Assembly (NCBI RefSeq): GCF_027596085.1
Contig: NC_072450.1
Location: 5,300,236-5,364,235 of the forward strand
Direction: 5' to 3'
Source of the DNA: Anoplopoma fimbria
Lineage: Eukaryota > Chordata > Actinopteri > Perciformes > Anoplopomatidae
Length of the DNA: 64,000 nucleotides
Shown here: positions 23,332-32,149 of the stretch, piece after piece
Layout of the letters: each line of letters begins with the position of its first letter
How positions within the stretch are numbered: position 1 is the stretch's first letter
Translations under genes and position numbers: made by a program
Notes under the pieces: model-generated
The model's database searches: none
Told to the model about the DNA's origin: nothing
What the model saw: the letters and a program-made list of their open reading frames with translations, nothing else

Positions 23332-24263
23332 CACAAGGTCAAAACCATAGTAGCCACACGCTGTAGCCGCTGGTCATAAAACTAAACGGTTATGGAAGTG
23401 AAGGGCGCTACAAAGAGTGTATCGCCCCTCTCCACCATGCACATAATTCATTTCCCCTTATTATTATTATATGGATTTAATTATATCCCAATTTAGAAGA
23501 AATAACACGTTCCAGATTTTAAAGTAAATCAGTTTGAGCAATTCAAATAATGCAATTAAGAGGAAATCCTTATTGGTGATTAAGTGAATATGGTGAGTCA
23601 ATGAAAGAACCATTTATGATGCTTCATAAAGCTGCTACTTACTTAAGAAGAAGATTAAAAGCAGTGGGGGTTTCTTCAGAACAAAATCAACTGTTGCAGG
23701 CGCCGTACTGTTGTCTGGGAAACTGTCGAGTACACTTTCATTACGGCCACAGCAGAAAAGATTTCATTTACTTTGTTTTTCTTAAACAGCCTACTAATGC
23801 ACAATATATGAAAAGAAAACTGCATATTTGTTGAATTGTTCCAGGAAGGATACGTTAACCATAATTAACAAGGGATTTGTAGCTTTGTAGCTTTTCATAA
23901 CAGTTTTAGAAACAGGCTGAAATAAAAAGAAATAACAATTTCTATTTAAGATGTGCAGCTACTCTAGAGAACGGTGCAAAAACATGGCTGTAGGAGCATA
24001 AGCAATAAAACCAAACACAATTACCAGCTTTTTCATTCCTTCCCTCTCCCCCCCCCTTGCCACAGTTGTTGCTTCTGTGGGTCAGAAATTAATAATGAAC
24101 GCTAATCTGTTATTTGTAAATGCCACCAGCTGACCATGTTATTTCTCCTCCGCAGGGCTGGGTGACTACAGCGCTGCTCCCTGCCAAGATCCTCAACAGC
24201 CACGTGATGGGGATGGGTTTGTCCCAGCGCGCTCGATACCTTAAGAAGCAGAAGCAGGGTTAG
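5414..24263 (+). CDS. hsd17b12a: Very-long-chain 3-oxoacyl-CoA reductase (HSD17B12, fish 'a' paralogue), 11 coding exons, 319 aa
   Basis: Exons 5414-5591, 12877-12923, 14252-14327, 15094-15201, 15519-15583, 17037-17081, 17840-17874, 19051-19132, 21178-21243, 21462-21611 and 24156-24263 join in frame (960 nt, 319 codons plus TAG), all with GT-AG introns. This family reduces 3-ketoacyl-CoA to 3-hydroxyacyl-CoA with NADPH, the second step of very-long-chain fatty acid elongation in the ER membrane. Mammalian enzymes are also reported to reduce estrone. Visible: a hydrophobic N-terminal segment (about residues 15-36); cofactor motif TGATDGIG (62-69); NNVG (138-141); the tetrad Asn, best placed at 167; Ser195, Tyr208 and Lys212 in YSASK; a hydrophobic C-terminal region (about 270-295); and a final KQKQG, a KxKxx ER-retrieval signal. 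Length matches the family (about 310-320). The start ATG has G at -3 and lies in the CpG island. The 'a' assignment rests on the remembered length and C-terminus and needs a tree. Confidence 0.96.
5810..6030. repeat. (TAA)n run followed by dispersed-repeat fragment
   Basis: About 11 TAA units (5810-5844), then 'ctttatttatagtgcacatt' and 'gctcaaagtgctta'. This resembles the start of the repeat near position 100, so both are probably fragments of related elements. The AT-rich remainder is featureless up to the MITE at 6037. Confidence 0.5.
6037..6272. mobile_element. MITE-like element (copy 2, opposite orientation to copy 1)
   Basis: Starts 'cagtaccagtcaaaagtttg', ends 'cagacttttgactggtactg'. 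The interior ('acatccaaactatgaaggaa', 'cacatatggaattatgtggt') is the reverse complement of the interior at 4329-4562. About 236 bp with no coding capacity. It needs a transposase supplied elsewhere. Confidence 0.85.
6310..6513. mobile_element. Degenerate MITE-like element (copy 3)
   Basis: Carries the same internal phrase 'atccaaactatgaaggaaca' and an intact right end 'caaacttttgactggtactg'. The left end is scrambled: 'gagaaggtttggacaccttcc'-like sequence suggests fusion of a right end with a left end. Lies 38 bp after copy 2. Confidence 0.7.
9543..10027. repeat. About 485-bp dispersed repeat, copy A
   Basis: Closely matches 34983-35466 over its full length, with shared phrases 'cttgcattctctctactgac', 'cagtaaacattgtaaacatg', 'agcatgatgttcatttagta' and 'gattgacaggtc'. 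It includes 'tggtgacgtcacagtgact' with a palindromic TGACGTCA. No open frame is conserved between the copies. Known to me as a common fish interspersed repeat, family unassigned. Confidence 0.85.
11600..11850. repeat. Possible repeat fragment with perfect 12-bp palindrome
   Basis: Locally GC-rich inside AT-rich intron, with 'gcccctaggggc' at 11692-11703 (perfect palindrome). The composition contrast suggests an inserted element, but no second copy is in the window. Confidence 0.25.
12877..12923 (+). CDS. hsd17b12a: hsd17b12a coding exon 2 (47 nt)
   Basis: Acceptor 'cctctttcag' after a strong T/C tract, donor 'gaggag|gtaagg'. It encodes [16 protein letters not shown], the NADPH-binding glycine motif. 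Confidence 0.97.
12924..14251 (+). other. hsd17b12a intron 2 (1.3 kb)
   Basis: Contains one dispersed repeat at 13321-13626; the rest shows no gene or unusual structure. Confidence 0.85.
13321..13626. repeat. Dispersed teleost-type repeat ending in 'ataggtcccctttaa'
   Basis: The phrases 'agccaatcagagcagacttt', 'ggagcgtttcagacagaggg', 'gacagtatgagaaaaataat' and the terminal 'ttataggtcccctttaa' match a repeat I know from many teleost introns. Non-coding; family unassigned. Confidence 0.7.
14252..14327 (+). CDS. hsd17b12a: hsd17b12a coding exon 3 (76 nt)
   Basis: Acceptor 'gtttgcag', donor 'gcgatct|gtgagt'. It encodes [20 protein letters not shown] and following residues; the Ser-Arg after the second beta strand is the usual NADPH-preferring region. 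Confidence 0.97.
14328..15093 (+). other. hsd17b12a intron 3 (0.77 kb)
   Basis: No repeat or structure recognised beyond splice signals. An open frame on the opposite strand (14819-15142) runs into exon 4 and is chance. Confidence 0.8.
15094..15201 (+). CDS. hsd17b12a: hsd17b12a coding exon 4 (108 nt)
   Basis: Acceptor 'tgattacag', donor 'gtattag|gtaaga'. It encodes the stretch with KTIAADF and LAGLEIGVL. The Asp of AADF is the conserved adenine-ring-contacting residue of classical SDRs. Confidence 0.97.
   Translation, partial: RANVVWRPKRSQQTSALWISTPRSKMDLQDWRLEY
15202..15518 (+). other. hsd17b12a intron 4 (317 bp)
   Basis: Short intron, nothing notable. Confidence 0.85.
15519..15583 (+). 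CDS. hsd17b12a: hsd17b12a coding exon 5 (65 nt)
   Basis: Acceptor 'gttaacag', donor 'gacacg|gtaagt'. It encodes [14 protein letters not shown] and following residues, with the NNxG motif that stabilises the central beta sheet. Confidence 0.97.
15584..17036 (+). other. hsd17b12a intron 5 (1.45 kb)
   Basis: Contains the inverted-repeat element at 16136-16805; otherwise no gene seen. Confidence 0.85.
16136..16805. mobile_element. Probable non-autonomous DNA transposon with about 50-bp imperfect inverted termini
   Basis: The left segment 16138-16190 and the reverse complement of 16748-16803 align along their length ('tagag..g..aaagtccc..cc' against 'tagaggcgaaatccctcc'). They share a perfect 14-bp core 'catgggaccttatt' (16175-16188) against 'aataaggtcccatg' (16750-16763). 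The about 560-bp interior has no coding potential and includes a (GCTA)n run at 16534-16553. Family not assigned. Confidence 0.55.
17037..17081 (+). CDS. hsd17b12a: hsd17b12a coding exon 6 (45 nt)
   Basis: Acceptor 'cttgtttcag', donor 'tgccag|gtgagt'. It encodes [15 protein letters not shown]; the Asn at protein position 167 aligns with the fourth member of the SDR catalytic tetrad. Confidence 0.96.
17082..17839 (+). other. hsd17b12a intron 6 (0.76 kb)
   Basis: Pyrimidine-rich second half with T- and C-runs, ending in the (CT)n microsatellite near the acceptor of exon 7. Confidence 0.85.
17790..17823 (+). repeat. (CT)n microsatellite forming the exon 7 polypyrimidine tract
   Basis: About 17 CT units ending 17 bases before the exon 7 acceptor junction. 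It takes the place of an ordinary polypyrimidine tract. Confidence 0.95.
17840..17874 (+). CDS. hsd17b12a: hsd17b12a coding exon 7 (35 nt, very short)
   Basis: Acceptor 'gtttctccag', donor 'ggagag|gtaagt'. It encodes [11 protein letters not shown] plus the first two bases of the next Arg codon. The polypyrimidine tract is extended by a (CT)n microsatellite ending 17 bases upstream of the exon. Confidence 0.95.
17875..19050 (+). other. hsd17b12a intron 7 (1.2 kb)
   Basis: Includes a fragment at 18196-18245 ('gtcttagcttagcttagcac', 'aaagactggaaacagggg') that I recognise as part of a common fish repeat, and a run of about 15 C at 18971-18985. No gene. Confidence 0.8.
19051..19132 (+). CDS. hsd17b12a: hsd17b12a coding exon 8 (82 nt), catalytic exon
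   Basis: Acceptor 'gatttccag', donor 'tccaag|gtaatt'. It encodes [19 protein letters not shown] and on to VYSASK, holding the catalytic Ser195, Tyr208 and Lys212. Confidence 0.97.
19380..19740. repeat. Possible dispersed repeat insertion
   Basis: Composition differs from the flanks, and the phrases 'gctatgttcacattttttt', 'aatgggagcgctgcacg' and 'ccaatcacagtgaaggaggg' resemble a fish MITE-type repeat. No second copy in the window, so boundaries are approximate. Confidence 0.35.
19962..19983 (+). other. G-quadruplex-type sequence
   Basis: Four G-runs of 4, 5, 5 and 5 separated by single A residues, on the transcribed gene's sense strand in intron 8. Confidence 0.85.
20427..20531. repeat. TA/TATC simple repeat array, about 105 bp
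   Basis: Alternating TA with regularly interspersed 'atctat' and 'atagat' units; self-complementary and able to form cruciforms. Open frames of Tyr-Ile repeats across it are artefacts. Confidence 0.95.
21178..21243 (+). CDS. hsd17b12a: hsd17b12a coding exon 9 (66 nt)
   Basis: Acceptor 'taatgtag', donor 'atccag|gtaaat'. It encodes [18 protein letters not shown] and following residues, the helix after the active-site Lys. Confidence 0.97.
21244..21461 (+). other. hsd17b12a intron 9 (218 bp)
   Basis: Short intron, nothing notable. Confidence 0.85.
21462..21611 (+). CDS. hsd17b12a: hsd17b12a coding exon 10 (150 nt)
   Basis: Acceptor 'ttccccag', donor 'attatg|gtaagt'. It begins [16 protein letters not shown] and ends NGYLPHAIM; this is the substrate-loop region and the start of the C-terminal hydrophobic region. 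Confidence 0.97.
21612..24155 (+). other. hsd17b12a intron 10 (2.5 kb)
   Basis: Contains a T-run (about 21943-21962), an (AAT)n run at 22642-22667 and a long (CA)n array. No nested gene found. Confidence 0.85.
23258..23329. repeat. (CA)n microsatellite, about 72 bp
   Basis: About 36 uninterrupted CA units inside intron 10. Confidence 0.98.
24156..24263 (+). CDS. hsd17b12a: hsd17b12a terminal coding exon 11 with stop
   Basis: Acceptor 'ctcctccgcag'. It encodes [19 protein letters not shown] and on to [11 protein letters not shown], then TAG. The last five residues fit the KxKxx dilysine ER-retrieval pattern. Confidence 0.97.
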   Translation, partial: GWVTTALLPAKILNSHVMGMGLSQRARYLKKQKQG

Positions 24264-24482
24264 ACGGATCCGCTCGGCGCCCGGTGACGGAAGGGGGACC
24301 AGCTGTGTTAATAAAAAAAAAAAAAAAAAAACCCACTCGTCCCGACTTCGCCGTCATCGCGGGGACCAAAGAAGAGAAGAAAAGGTGACAGTTTCTGGGC
24401 AACGCCTCAGTCGTCCCCCCCCACCCCCTCCCCCCCTTTCCCATTACTCCCAGTCATAGATGGTGCGAGACAGCATCTGGCC

Positions 24483-24629
<147 letters not shown>

Positions 24630-25592
24630 AAAAATAATGCCCAACAAAGTGGCGCTCGTCATCGAGTGATCAGCTGTAATGAATGGAACGCTAATGCAGA
24701 ATTTAAAAAACAATTCCCCGAACCATCCATCTGTCTGCAAAAACGTGATTGAAAAATTAAGCCCAGATGATGAAGGGGAAAGAAGCAGATCATTGGGAGG
24801 TGAGGTTGGAGGCCTCTGTGTATTGTTGTGTGTGTGTTTGGTGCATATTTAAGCTTAAAGCTGTTTAGGAAAACACTGGAGGTGGTACTTACTGTTGACA
24901 CTTTCTACAGCACTTAAATAATGTTTCATTAAACTAATTAAGATACAAAAGGCTGAAATGGGTTTTGTGACATTAATAGCTTCCTTTTTTTTTCATATAA
25001 CAAGTTTGTTTTTCATTTTCTGGGCAGTATTGATGGACTGGTGAAGGGGATGCGTGTTTAATTTAACCACATTTCATCTGTGAAAAAATTAATGACCAGC
25101 ACAGACTGTGAAGTTCTGCTGGAATATGAAAATGTGTGTTTTGTTTAGAAACTAAACTGATTTTGAGTGTGGGGGGGTTAATAGTGTGCAACATCTACGT
25201 TAATCTCAGATCTTTTCATCTTTTTATTGTTGGATTTACTAAAATGTTAAAGCAGACCAAATGTACAGACGAGACAAACCAATGAGCAAGTTTACATTTC
25301 AACTGACTTTTTCTCGTTTCAAAGCTACATGTATGTTGAGTTGGTGTTTTCATAGAGTAGTAGTGATGCTCCATTGATTTGTCTTGGTATCAGCTTTAAG
25401 TTATACTGTAATAATCCCCGTGGGCATCTTGTACTCTTTATGTGCAGCAGCAGAGGACCGACATCTGTCCTAAGTGCTTTTCTCAACGATATGACAGTTA
25501 GATGCATTCTTAATACCTGTGGTGCATGTTGTTTTGGGGGTGAAACAAGAGCAAACCAGAACACCTGGAAAACTGAATTGCATTTTGTTCTC

Positions 25593-25598
25593 AATAAA
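25593..25598 (+). terminator. Candidate poly(A) signal of hsd17b12a
   Basis: Canonical AATAAA in 'ctcaataaatata', with a GT/TC-rich stretch about 20-40 bases downstream. Confidence 0.5.
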
Positions 25599-25615
25599 TA
25601 TAATTTTGAATAACT

Positions 25616-26215
25616 TCCATCATCTGTCTGCTCTGTCTTCTTTCACTCGGTTTCACCTTTCTTGTCATTTGTGTTTTGAAACACATGGCATCAAGATTGA
25701 GAACATTTTAGCCAGTTTTATGCTGAACTCATGGAGAGGCCTGATAAGAGAACAGTTTTAATCTCTTTATTAGATAAAATATGTTTGAGTTTGGAGTCAT
25801 ATATCACATGTAAGTGTATATTATCTGTGAATCTTATGTGTATATCTCTGATACCATCAAACCTAAAAATCAACTGTAGAAAAATGCCTCATACACACAT
25901 TCTGTCATCCATCAGCTCACATAACTCCCTCGAGTGTTTTTTTTCCCATTATTAGTCATTTTCACAATCCATCCAAATGTGTCGCTTCATCCACGTCCTG
26001 CCTCTTCCTTCCCACCCAAACACCACCATCACCACCACCACCACCACCGTCCGGTTCCCATGCCAACAGTTTCTGGGCGATTATTCCGGGTGCACCGGTA
26101 TGGAAGCTGCGGAAGTGTGTCATCGCTGAGAATGTAGGAGGGAGGAGAGGAGGTCTGTGTGTGTGCGTGGAGGGATGCCCAAAGGAAGAAAGGAGTGGGA
26201 GAGCGTGGAGAGACG
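25616..26215. other. Intergenic spacer between the two genes
   Basis: About 600 bp. GC content rises after about 25980; (ACC)n-type repeat at 26022-26047. Purine-rich stretch 26134-26215 directly upstream of the TATA box. Probably contains the upstream promoter of the small gene that follows. Confidence 0.6.
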
Positions 26216-26223
26216 TATATAAA
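26216..26223 (+). promoter_or_regulatory. TATA box of the C11orf96-like gene
   Basis: TATATAAA followed by GGG, in a GC-rich setting, 325 bases before the start codon. A start site is expected about 30 bases downstream, near the 'tcactctcactcatc' stretch (26254-26268). A consensus TATA box in a compact promoter suggests an inducible rather than housekeeping gene; this is inference. Confidence 0.7.
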
Positions 26224-26419
26224 GGGTGCTCAGAGTCCACGGATCCATCAGGCTCACTCTCACTCATCGTGATTTCACAGCAGAGTTTCTGAGCAGACAG
26301 CAGCGATACCAGGATCTCTCAAATCATCTCCCATCAAGCAGAACCCTCAGGACTGAATATTAAACAGCTCTCACTGATTGAGAATTGTATTTCATATTTT
26401 TACAATTTCTTTTTTTTAA

Positions 26420-26452
26420 ATGATCTCCACCAGAACTTGTGGAAACATCTGA
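26420..26452 (+). promoter_or_regulatory. Upstream ORF in the 5' leader (10 codons)
   Basis: ATG at 26420 after a T/A-rich stretch opens a 10-codon frame closed by TGA at 26450-26452, about 100 bases before the main ATG. Its A at -3 makes it a usable start, so it could reduce translation of the main frame. It lies in the leader only if the transcript starts at the TATA box and is unspliced. Confidence 0.35.
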
Positions 26453-26548
26453 TCAGATACTCCAGAATCTGTCAACAAGCAGGCTTTGAAATCCTACGTT
26501 TCGTCGTCGTCGTCGTCCTCCTCGCATTTGGGCCACCACCGTTTCGCC

Positions 26549-26785
26549 ATGGCGACCAGCATGGACACGCTCCCTGCCCATCTGCTGCCTTTGGTGATGG
26601 AGGAGTTCCCCCAGTCCCTGGCCACAGCTTGTGTCTGCAGGGCGGGCCGACGCGAGCCCCGCCTCCGCTGCGTGCAGTGCGGCATCATCGAGGAGGAGGA
26701 GGAAGACTGCTCCACCCTGGAAGAGAACCAAGCCCTGCGGTCCTTCCTGCAGACCGTGGAGAGCCTGAGGAGGAGCACCAGATGA
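26549..26785 (+). CDS. c11orf96: C11orf96-like small acidic protein, single exon, 78 aa
   Basis: The ATG at 26549 sits in 'cgccATGg', an excellent initiation context, and the frame is open to TGA at 26783-26785. The protein has a hydrophobic start with PLVMEEFPQSL, a basic Cys-containing middle (CVCRAGRREPRLRCVQCG), a run of Glu (EEEEED) and a conserved-looking end, ENQALRSFLQTVESLRRST. The FPQ segment, the acidic 'IxEEEE' block and the SFLQ..E.LRRST end resemble what I remember of vertebrate C11orf96 (Ag2-like protein), whose human gene also lies near HSD17B12. The fish product stops where mammalian versions continue with a Ser-rich tail. Function unknown; no catalytic motif. The four Cys could bind a metal, but spacing alone does not show it. 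GC-rich coding sequence contrasts with flanks. The gene call itself is stronger than the name. Confidence 0.65.
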   Translation: MATSMDTLPAHLLPLVMEEFPQSLATACVCRAGRREPRLRCVQCGIIEEEEEDCSTLEENQALRSFLQTVESLRRSTR

Positions 26786-27285
26786 GCTCCTCAAGAGGAG
26801 GTTCTTGCCTCGCTCTGACATGTTTGACCTATTTGGCTTCCCTGCAACAACAAAAAAAAAAAAAAAAAGGACAGTTTGGAGACCAACGGATGTCGACAGT
26901 ATTTACGGGCGCAGACTGTGCTGACTTTAAACCTGAGTCGGCGGTGATATTTTTGGTAAAACTGTCAACACTGAAGGACGCCATATATGGCGAGCATGCA
27001 CCGAGTCGAGGCACTAAAGACTTGTGATGGACTGCTTCCAAGAGCTGGTCAAAAAAGAGACACATATTTGTATTTTCAAAGTAAATATGCTTTGTTGTAT
27101 AGTGGTTTTCTGCAAAGCTTTACTTTCACAAAGCCAAAGTTCTTATATTATTCACATGATTGCGTCTGTTTTTTCTTAATGCACATATTGCCTGCTGCTA
27201 AGATTTTGAAATGAATTATAAAGCTGTTGTTCTAATATATATCGTGGTCTGTTTCCTCTTTTATTAAAGCCAAAATCTGTTAAAT
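26786..27285 (+). other. 3' UTR of the C11orf96-like gene (inferred)
   Basis: Begins with a run of about 16 A near 26852-26867 (genomic, not a tail). Later sequence is T-rich with ATTAAA at 27263-27268 as the likeliest poly(A) signal. Confidence 0.4.
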
Positions 27286-28777
27286 TCCATGTTGACAACT
27301 TAAACACACATCATACATCAAGTCTCCTGTTGCTTGAGACCGAGCACTACAAGCTGTGTTTTTAAACGCTGCTTCACAGAAAGCCATTAGAATCTCTCAG
27401 GCCTTTCCATGTGGTGGCACTATTGATACACTTTTTTTGAGCTGAATAGCACAAACCATTATGTACTATACAACAATCCCTCCTCTCAGTCCAGGCTGAC
27501 TCAATATTAAAACCTGCAATCTGTACGTGTGATATAATTGAACCGCAAATTCATTTTTACCTTCGATTGTTTTTGGAGAAACAAAACAAAAGACGCAGTG
27601 ATGAATCACGAGGGCCACAGCACACGACTACAGCAGCACACCAATCCCTCCACATATCCAGCAGTGCACTCCTTCGGCTTTAGCAATAAAACAAAATTTC
27701 ACCCTTTTATCTGTGGATTTTCCTCCGCCTCCCTCTTTTTTTTTGTGACTAAATCAGTCCTCCTGTGACCAATTCATTCCCACCATGTTGAGTGTCATCA
27801 AGGGCTTTTTTTTATTTTTATTTCCTCTGCATCATCTTTGCACACAAAAGAACGTGATACTTTTCAGTAAAAAAAAAAGGCAGAAACAAACAATTATGAA
27901 GCAGCTTCTACAGGATGTATAAACAGTTCTTTGAATCGAGGATATATTGATTTAGAAAAATATTGTTGTGAAATACGCTCCACAGACGTCTGCTGCATAA
28001 GAGTATTCAACAGATACTGTATGCCAGCTGCAGCCTGTTTCGTTTTTCGGTTGTTATGTGAATATCGACTTCTTTATGAGGGAGACTTTTTTTCTTTTTA
28101 AACAAAAAAAAGGGGAATAAGAACAACTCTTTTCGCTTCTGTTTTATTCTCCAATTAATTTAGCGATCACTGCAGTGCTACAAAAGTTACAGGCTGTTTT
28201 TCCTTTGAGTGCTCCAACAGACTTGAGTCCACCACTGTTTAATCATTTATAAACCCCTAATCTCAATTTAATTAGCTAATAAATAAACACACTTTTTCGA
28301 CAAATCACATTTTTCTAAACCACGATTACATAACATTGTTTTTTTAAAACTAATGAGACAAAAGAGGTTTGTTGATATTCACTGAGAGTCAAACGCCTGG
28401 ATATTTACACACACTATTGACTCTAAGTGTTAAATATTCATGCACAGGTAGAAAGTTTTTGAAGCATCTTCTTTAGTAACCCTCATTTTCAATGCGCATC
28501 TAAAACTTTGTATTTTTCCCCAATTTAAAACATCCTGCTCTACTCACATTTCTGTCAGGCAGCAATTTTGAGTTGCTCACAAACAAACAGATATGAGTAG
28601 AACGGACATTCCTATTAAAATCCATATAACAGGGAGGTCAGAGAGGCGGCCATTTTTATGTGTACCGTTGCCATTGAGATCGTCGTTCTATTAGTACAAT
28701 TTAACAACTTAACTCTTTATCCACACATTCTTGTCGCAGCGTAGGAAAGCACATTGCTATCGTGTCAACTTTGTTTT

Positions 28778-28872
28778 GTAGCATAAAAGCATGGTGGAAT
28801 TAACAAGCTAGCCGCCTAGCGAACAGCTGGCTATTTAGCTAGCTTGCTAATTCCGCCATGCTTTAATGCTAC
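28778..28872. repeat. Imperfect inverted repeat, 35-bp arms
   Basis: Left arm 28778-28812 and right arm 28838-28872 are complementary with 3 mismatches in 35 bases, around a 25-base loop. Arms begin 'gtagca' and meet at 'gctagc'. It could be a small palindromic element. Confidence 0.9.
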
Positions 28873-30266
28873 ACTGGTTACAGAAAATGAGCCAAACTGC
28901 GAGCTGGTGGACAGTAGCAGCGCTTGGTCTACCGGTCCCTCGGCCTCACTTCCTATCACTCTGGATAAGGACAAGCTACCTGGCTAACTAGCCAGCTAGG
29001 CTAGGAGAGGTCACACGTTATATCATTGGGGTACAATACATTTGCGTTCAAATCTGGTCCGCATATGCCAAAAAGCCTCACTAGCACATGATTAATTAGT
29101 TTAAATTTACGGCCCTCATTGGTGTGCGTTTTCACCATGACGACTAGTCAAACAACAATCGCCATTTTCTTTTGTGTTGGTTATATGACCACATAAAAAA
29201 CAGTTCAATGTTTGTTCCGCTCACATTCTCTATATATGTTTGCTGAATCGTGTTTGGCCTGTGGGAGGAAGAAACCCATGGGAGGACAAGCACACTGTGC
29301 TAAGAAAAGAAGTCGGTCTCAAAATCAGGAGATTCTTATTGACGGTGACAGAACTAATATTGATTTCATTGGAGCAGTTCTCAAAAAAGAAATTTTGCTC
29401 AGTGTCCTGAGATGTCCTGCAACCCCAAATCTCCACTTGTGAGACTGAAGGCATTCTGCATTTACACGTGTCCCAGCTGAAAACACACTCCACGCTGCAG
29501 GGTTTCTTTAACTTTCTGGCCTAGATTAGACTAAAATCTCCCTTTTGATTAAGGATATCCCTCTCTCTGTGAAGCTCTGTGGAATGACGGTGCTGTTTGA
29601 AACAGGCCATTCTTTAAAGATAAAAGCTACAATGGTTATACTTTATTTTCTGAGATGATAGGTCATTAAATGTTAAATGGCAGCAAAAGCACGAGGAAAA
29701 GCAGCCCTAAATGACTTTGTAGATAAACAATTGAATTAACTTTGTTTTATATTGTCCTTTCTGTTGTGATCTGAGAAGATAACAGTATATTGTCTATTAT
29801 ATAATTTATTCAATGCTTTGTTTTTGTGAGAAAACAAGCATGTTTTGCATAATTATTTAGACAGAGCGTGGACACTGAAGACTGATGACTGTTTTAGTTC
29901 GTATATGTTGTACTTCTCTATTCTGTTTACATGTCAATCATGATTTTTTTTTTAATATAATATCTTATTGAATTTTCAAGAACAGAATGTGATACAAAAT
30001 ATAACACAAAACACACATGACAGCAAGAATAGATAAGAGCATATCGGGGACCCTGAGGGACGATAAAAACAATGTCAATCATTTCTTCTTTTCTTTGGAC
30101 ACACACATATTGTAGCCTAGAATGTGGCACGCAACAATGATTTCTCTATCTTTTGATTGTAAATGTCAACTGATCTTTGTTGAAACACATTACGTGTTAT
30201 TATTGTGGGCCTGTATATTTCTGTAACCTCATCTATTAAACATATAAATAACATTTGGCAAAATCA

Positions 30267-30384
30267 ATCCATCCATCATACAGACACTTATGGTCAAGTG
30301 AAATTCAGGGAAAGTTAGTAAAAGTAACTTTCCCCACTGTGGGACTAAAAAAAGGATTATCTTATCTTATCTTATCTTATCTTA
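30267..30384 (+). mobile_element. 3' tail of a non-LTR retroposon with (TTATC)n end
   Basis: The phrase 'aactttccccactgtgggac' followed by 'aaaggattatcttatc' and a short TTATC tandem run is the typical 3' terminus of truncated LINE/SINE-type insertions in fish. Only the tail is preserved, so the clade cannot be named. Confidence 0.6.
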
Positions 30385-32149
30385 AAAGAGAGCAAAAGTT
30401 AGTTTAGAATTAAGTGGGGTTTTTTTTATACATTAAGTTAAATTTAAATTTAGTGAAACTAATACCAAGGTCAAGAATGGACATGCATGTTAGACTGAAC
30501 TTTACTGTCTGAGGCATGGAGGCAGCTTTACACATGATGACCACCCTGCAGGTCGCTATGTATAAATCAAACGCACCCTTTTCATCATTTATCTTTTTTT
30601 TTTTAACTTACCTGCGGCTGCTGCTCACCTGCAGACATACCATCTCTGCTGCAGCATGCAAAAACAAGCTGACCTGCAGAGTGTGCAGCAATGTGGCTAT
30701 TGGACCACAATTCAGATGTATTTTCATAATAGTATCATTATTCCTCATTCGTCATATAAAGCGTCTGCTTCAAGGATTCTTCAAGGATAATGGGAGTTTT
30801 CATGACTCTTCAAAAGTTTGTTTGTTTGTTTGTTTGTTTGTTTCTGCGTCATTCCATCAAGGTAATATTTTGTCTTCTTCCTCTGCTAATGTTGAATGCC
30901 CTGCTGTTTGTGTGTTTGCTAATCTGCTTCATCTGCTGGCTGTTTGTCATTTGTGTACATTTGCTAATCACTTACCTTACCTGTCTTTATGTGCAGCATT
31001 TGCACTGGTTTTAATTATTGCTTGTTGCACTTATTTTTCTTTTTGCTATATTTTTCTTTTTGGTTGTTGTTTGCAATGCAAGTGCATTACAATCCTCCTC
31101 CTACTCTTATAAAACGTGGATAAATAGGCTATGTTATTGGTAGAAATGGATTTAATGTATGTATTTCGCCCCTAAACTGGTTGTTGCTTTTGTTTTTTGG
31201 ACTGTTTTCTCAATACAAACTTGGGTCCCGTAGAGTATTATTGTATATTAGGCTCCGGGGATGCAATCATAACTCTTCTCCTTGCCGCAACCCATTATCA
31301 TAACTAATATTTGCTTTACTGGAAACATAAAATAGTCCCAATCATAATTTCTCCACACACTTCATATTCAGTCGGCAGCAGGCAATATAATTGTTTAAAC
31401 TCAATAAAATGGGTTTATGTGACATGTTTCCATACTAATTCTCACATAATTACGTCTACGCTGCTGCTTCTTTCATTGTCAACCTTATTCCCATGACGAT
31501 CATGTACTTCTTATCACTGCATTTAATGGGGAGATTGTCTGCCGTGCGGTCATGTGATTTTATTGTATAAATTAAAATTATCTGTTGCATGGCTGATGTG
31601 TCTGAGTCTGCTGCTGCTGCATATTTGGTGGGTTGCATGGCTTTAGATTTATCCATCTCATCCCACCTAAAAAAAGGTATATTCCTCGTGGTCTAAGTTG
31701 CCTGGAATCTCTGTGGTGCAACAACTTGCTGCTGCTCTCATTTCCCATTTCATAAATCCCACCTTCACCCCAGGACTCACCGGTGGGCTCCCCCGTGGAT
31801 GGTTTATCATCGTCATGGTGCCAAAATCACTGTTTACTCGCTGGAGGAGTGACGAACTCAAAGTCTGACACCACATATCTACTCTGAACATACTCTTTAT
31901 TCACATTATAAATCTCTTTCTGCGTGATTCGGCTGCCTGAAAATAGTTTTACATCTTGAATAACGAATAAATATAGGCCCACTTCTCCAGCAACTCTGAA
32001 GGACAATTTACTGACAAATTCTGATTCATAACAACCATTCTGGTGATATATACTTATGTATTCATAGCAACTCATAGTACAACCCTGACCTACATTTTAT
32101 TTCCCTTTTTAAAAGAAATCTGTCTCCTCTTACTCCAGTATGTCACTTG

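Noticed and set aside
26437..27027. 196-codon open frame overlapping the C11orf96-like gene in another frame
   Set aside because: It begins outside a good start context, runs through the genomic A-run, and its composition (Gly/Pro/Arg/His-rich) is what GC-rich coding DNA gives in a shifted frame.
30516..31112. 198-codon plus-strand open frame as a gene
   Set aside because: It crosses a (GTTT)n microsatellite and a T-run, has no recognisable domain, a Phe/Leu/Cys composition typical of translated T-rich DNA, and a second overlapping open frame of similar character.
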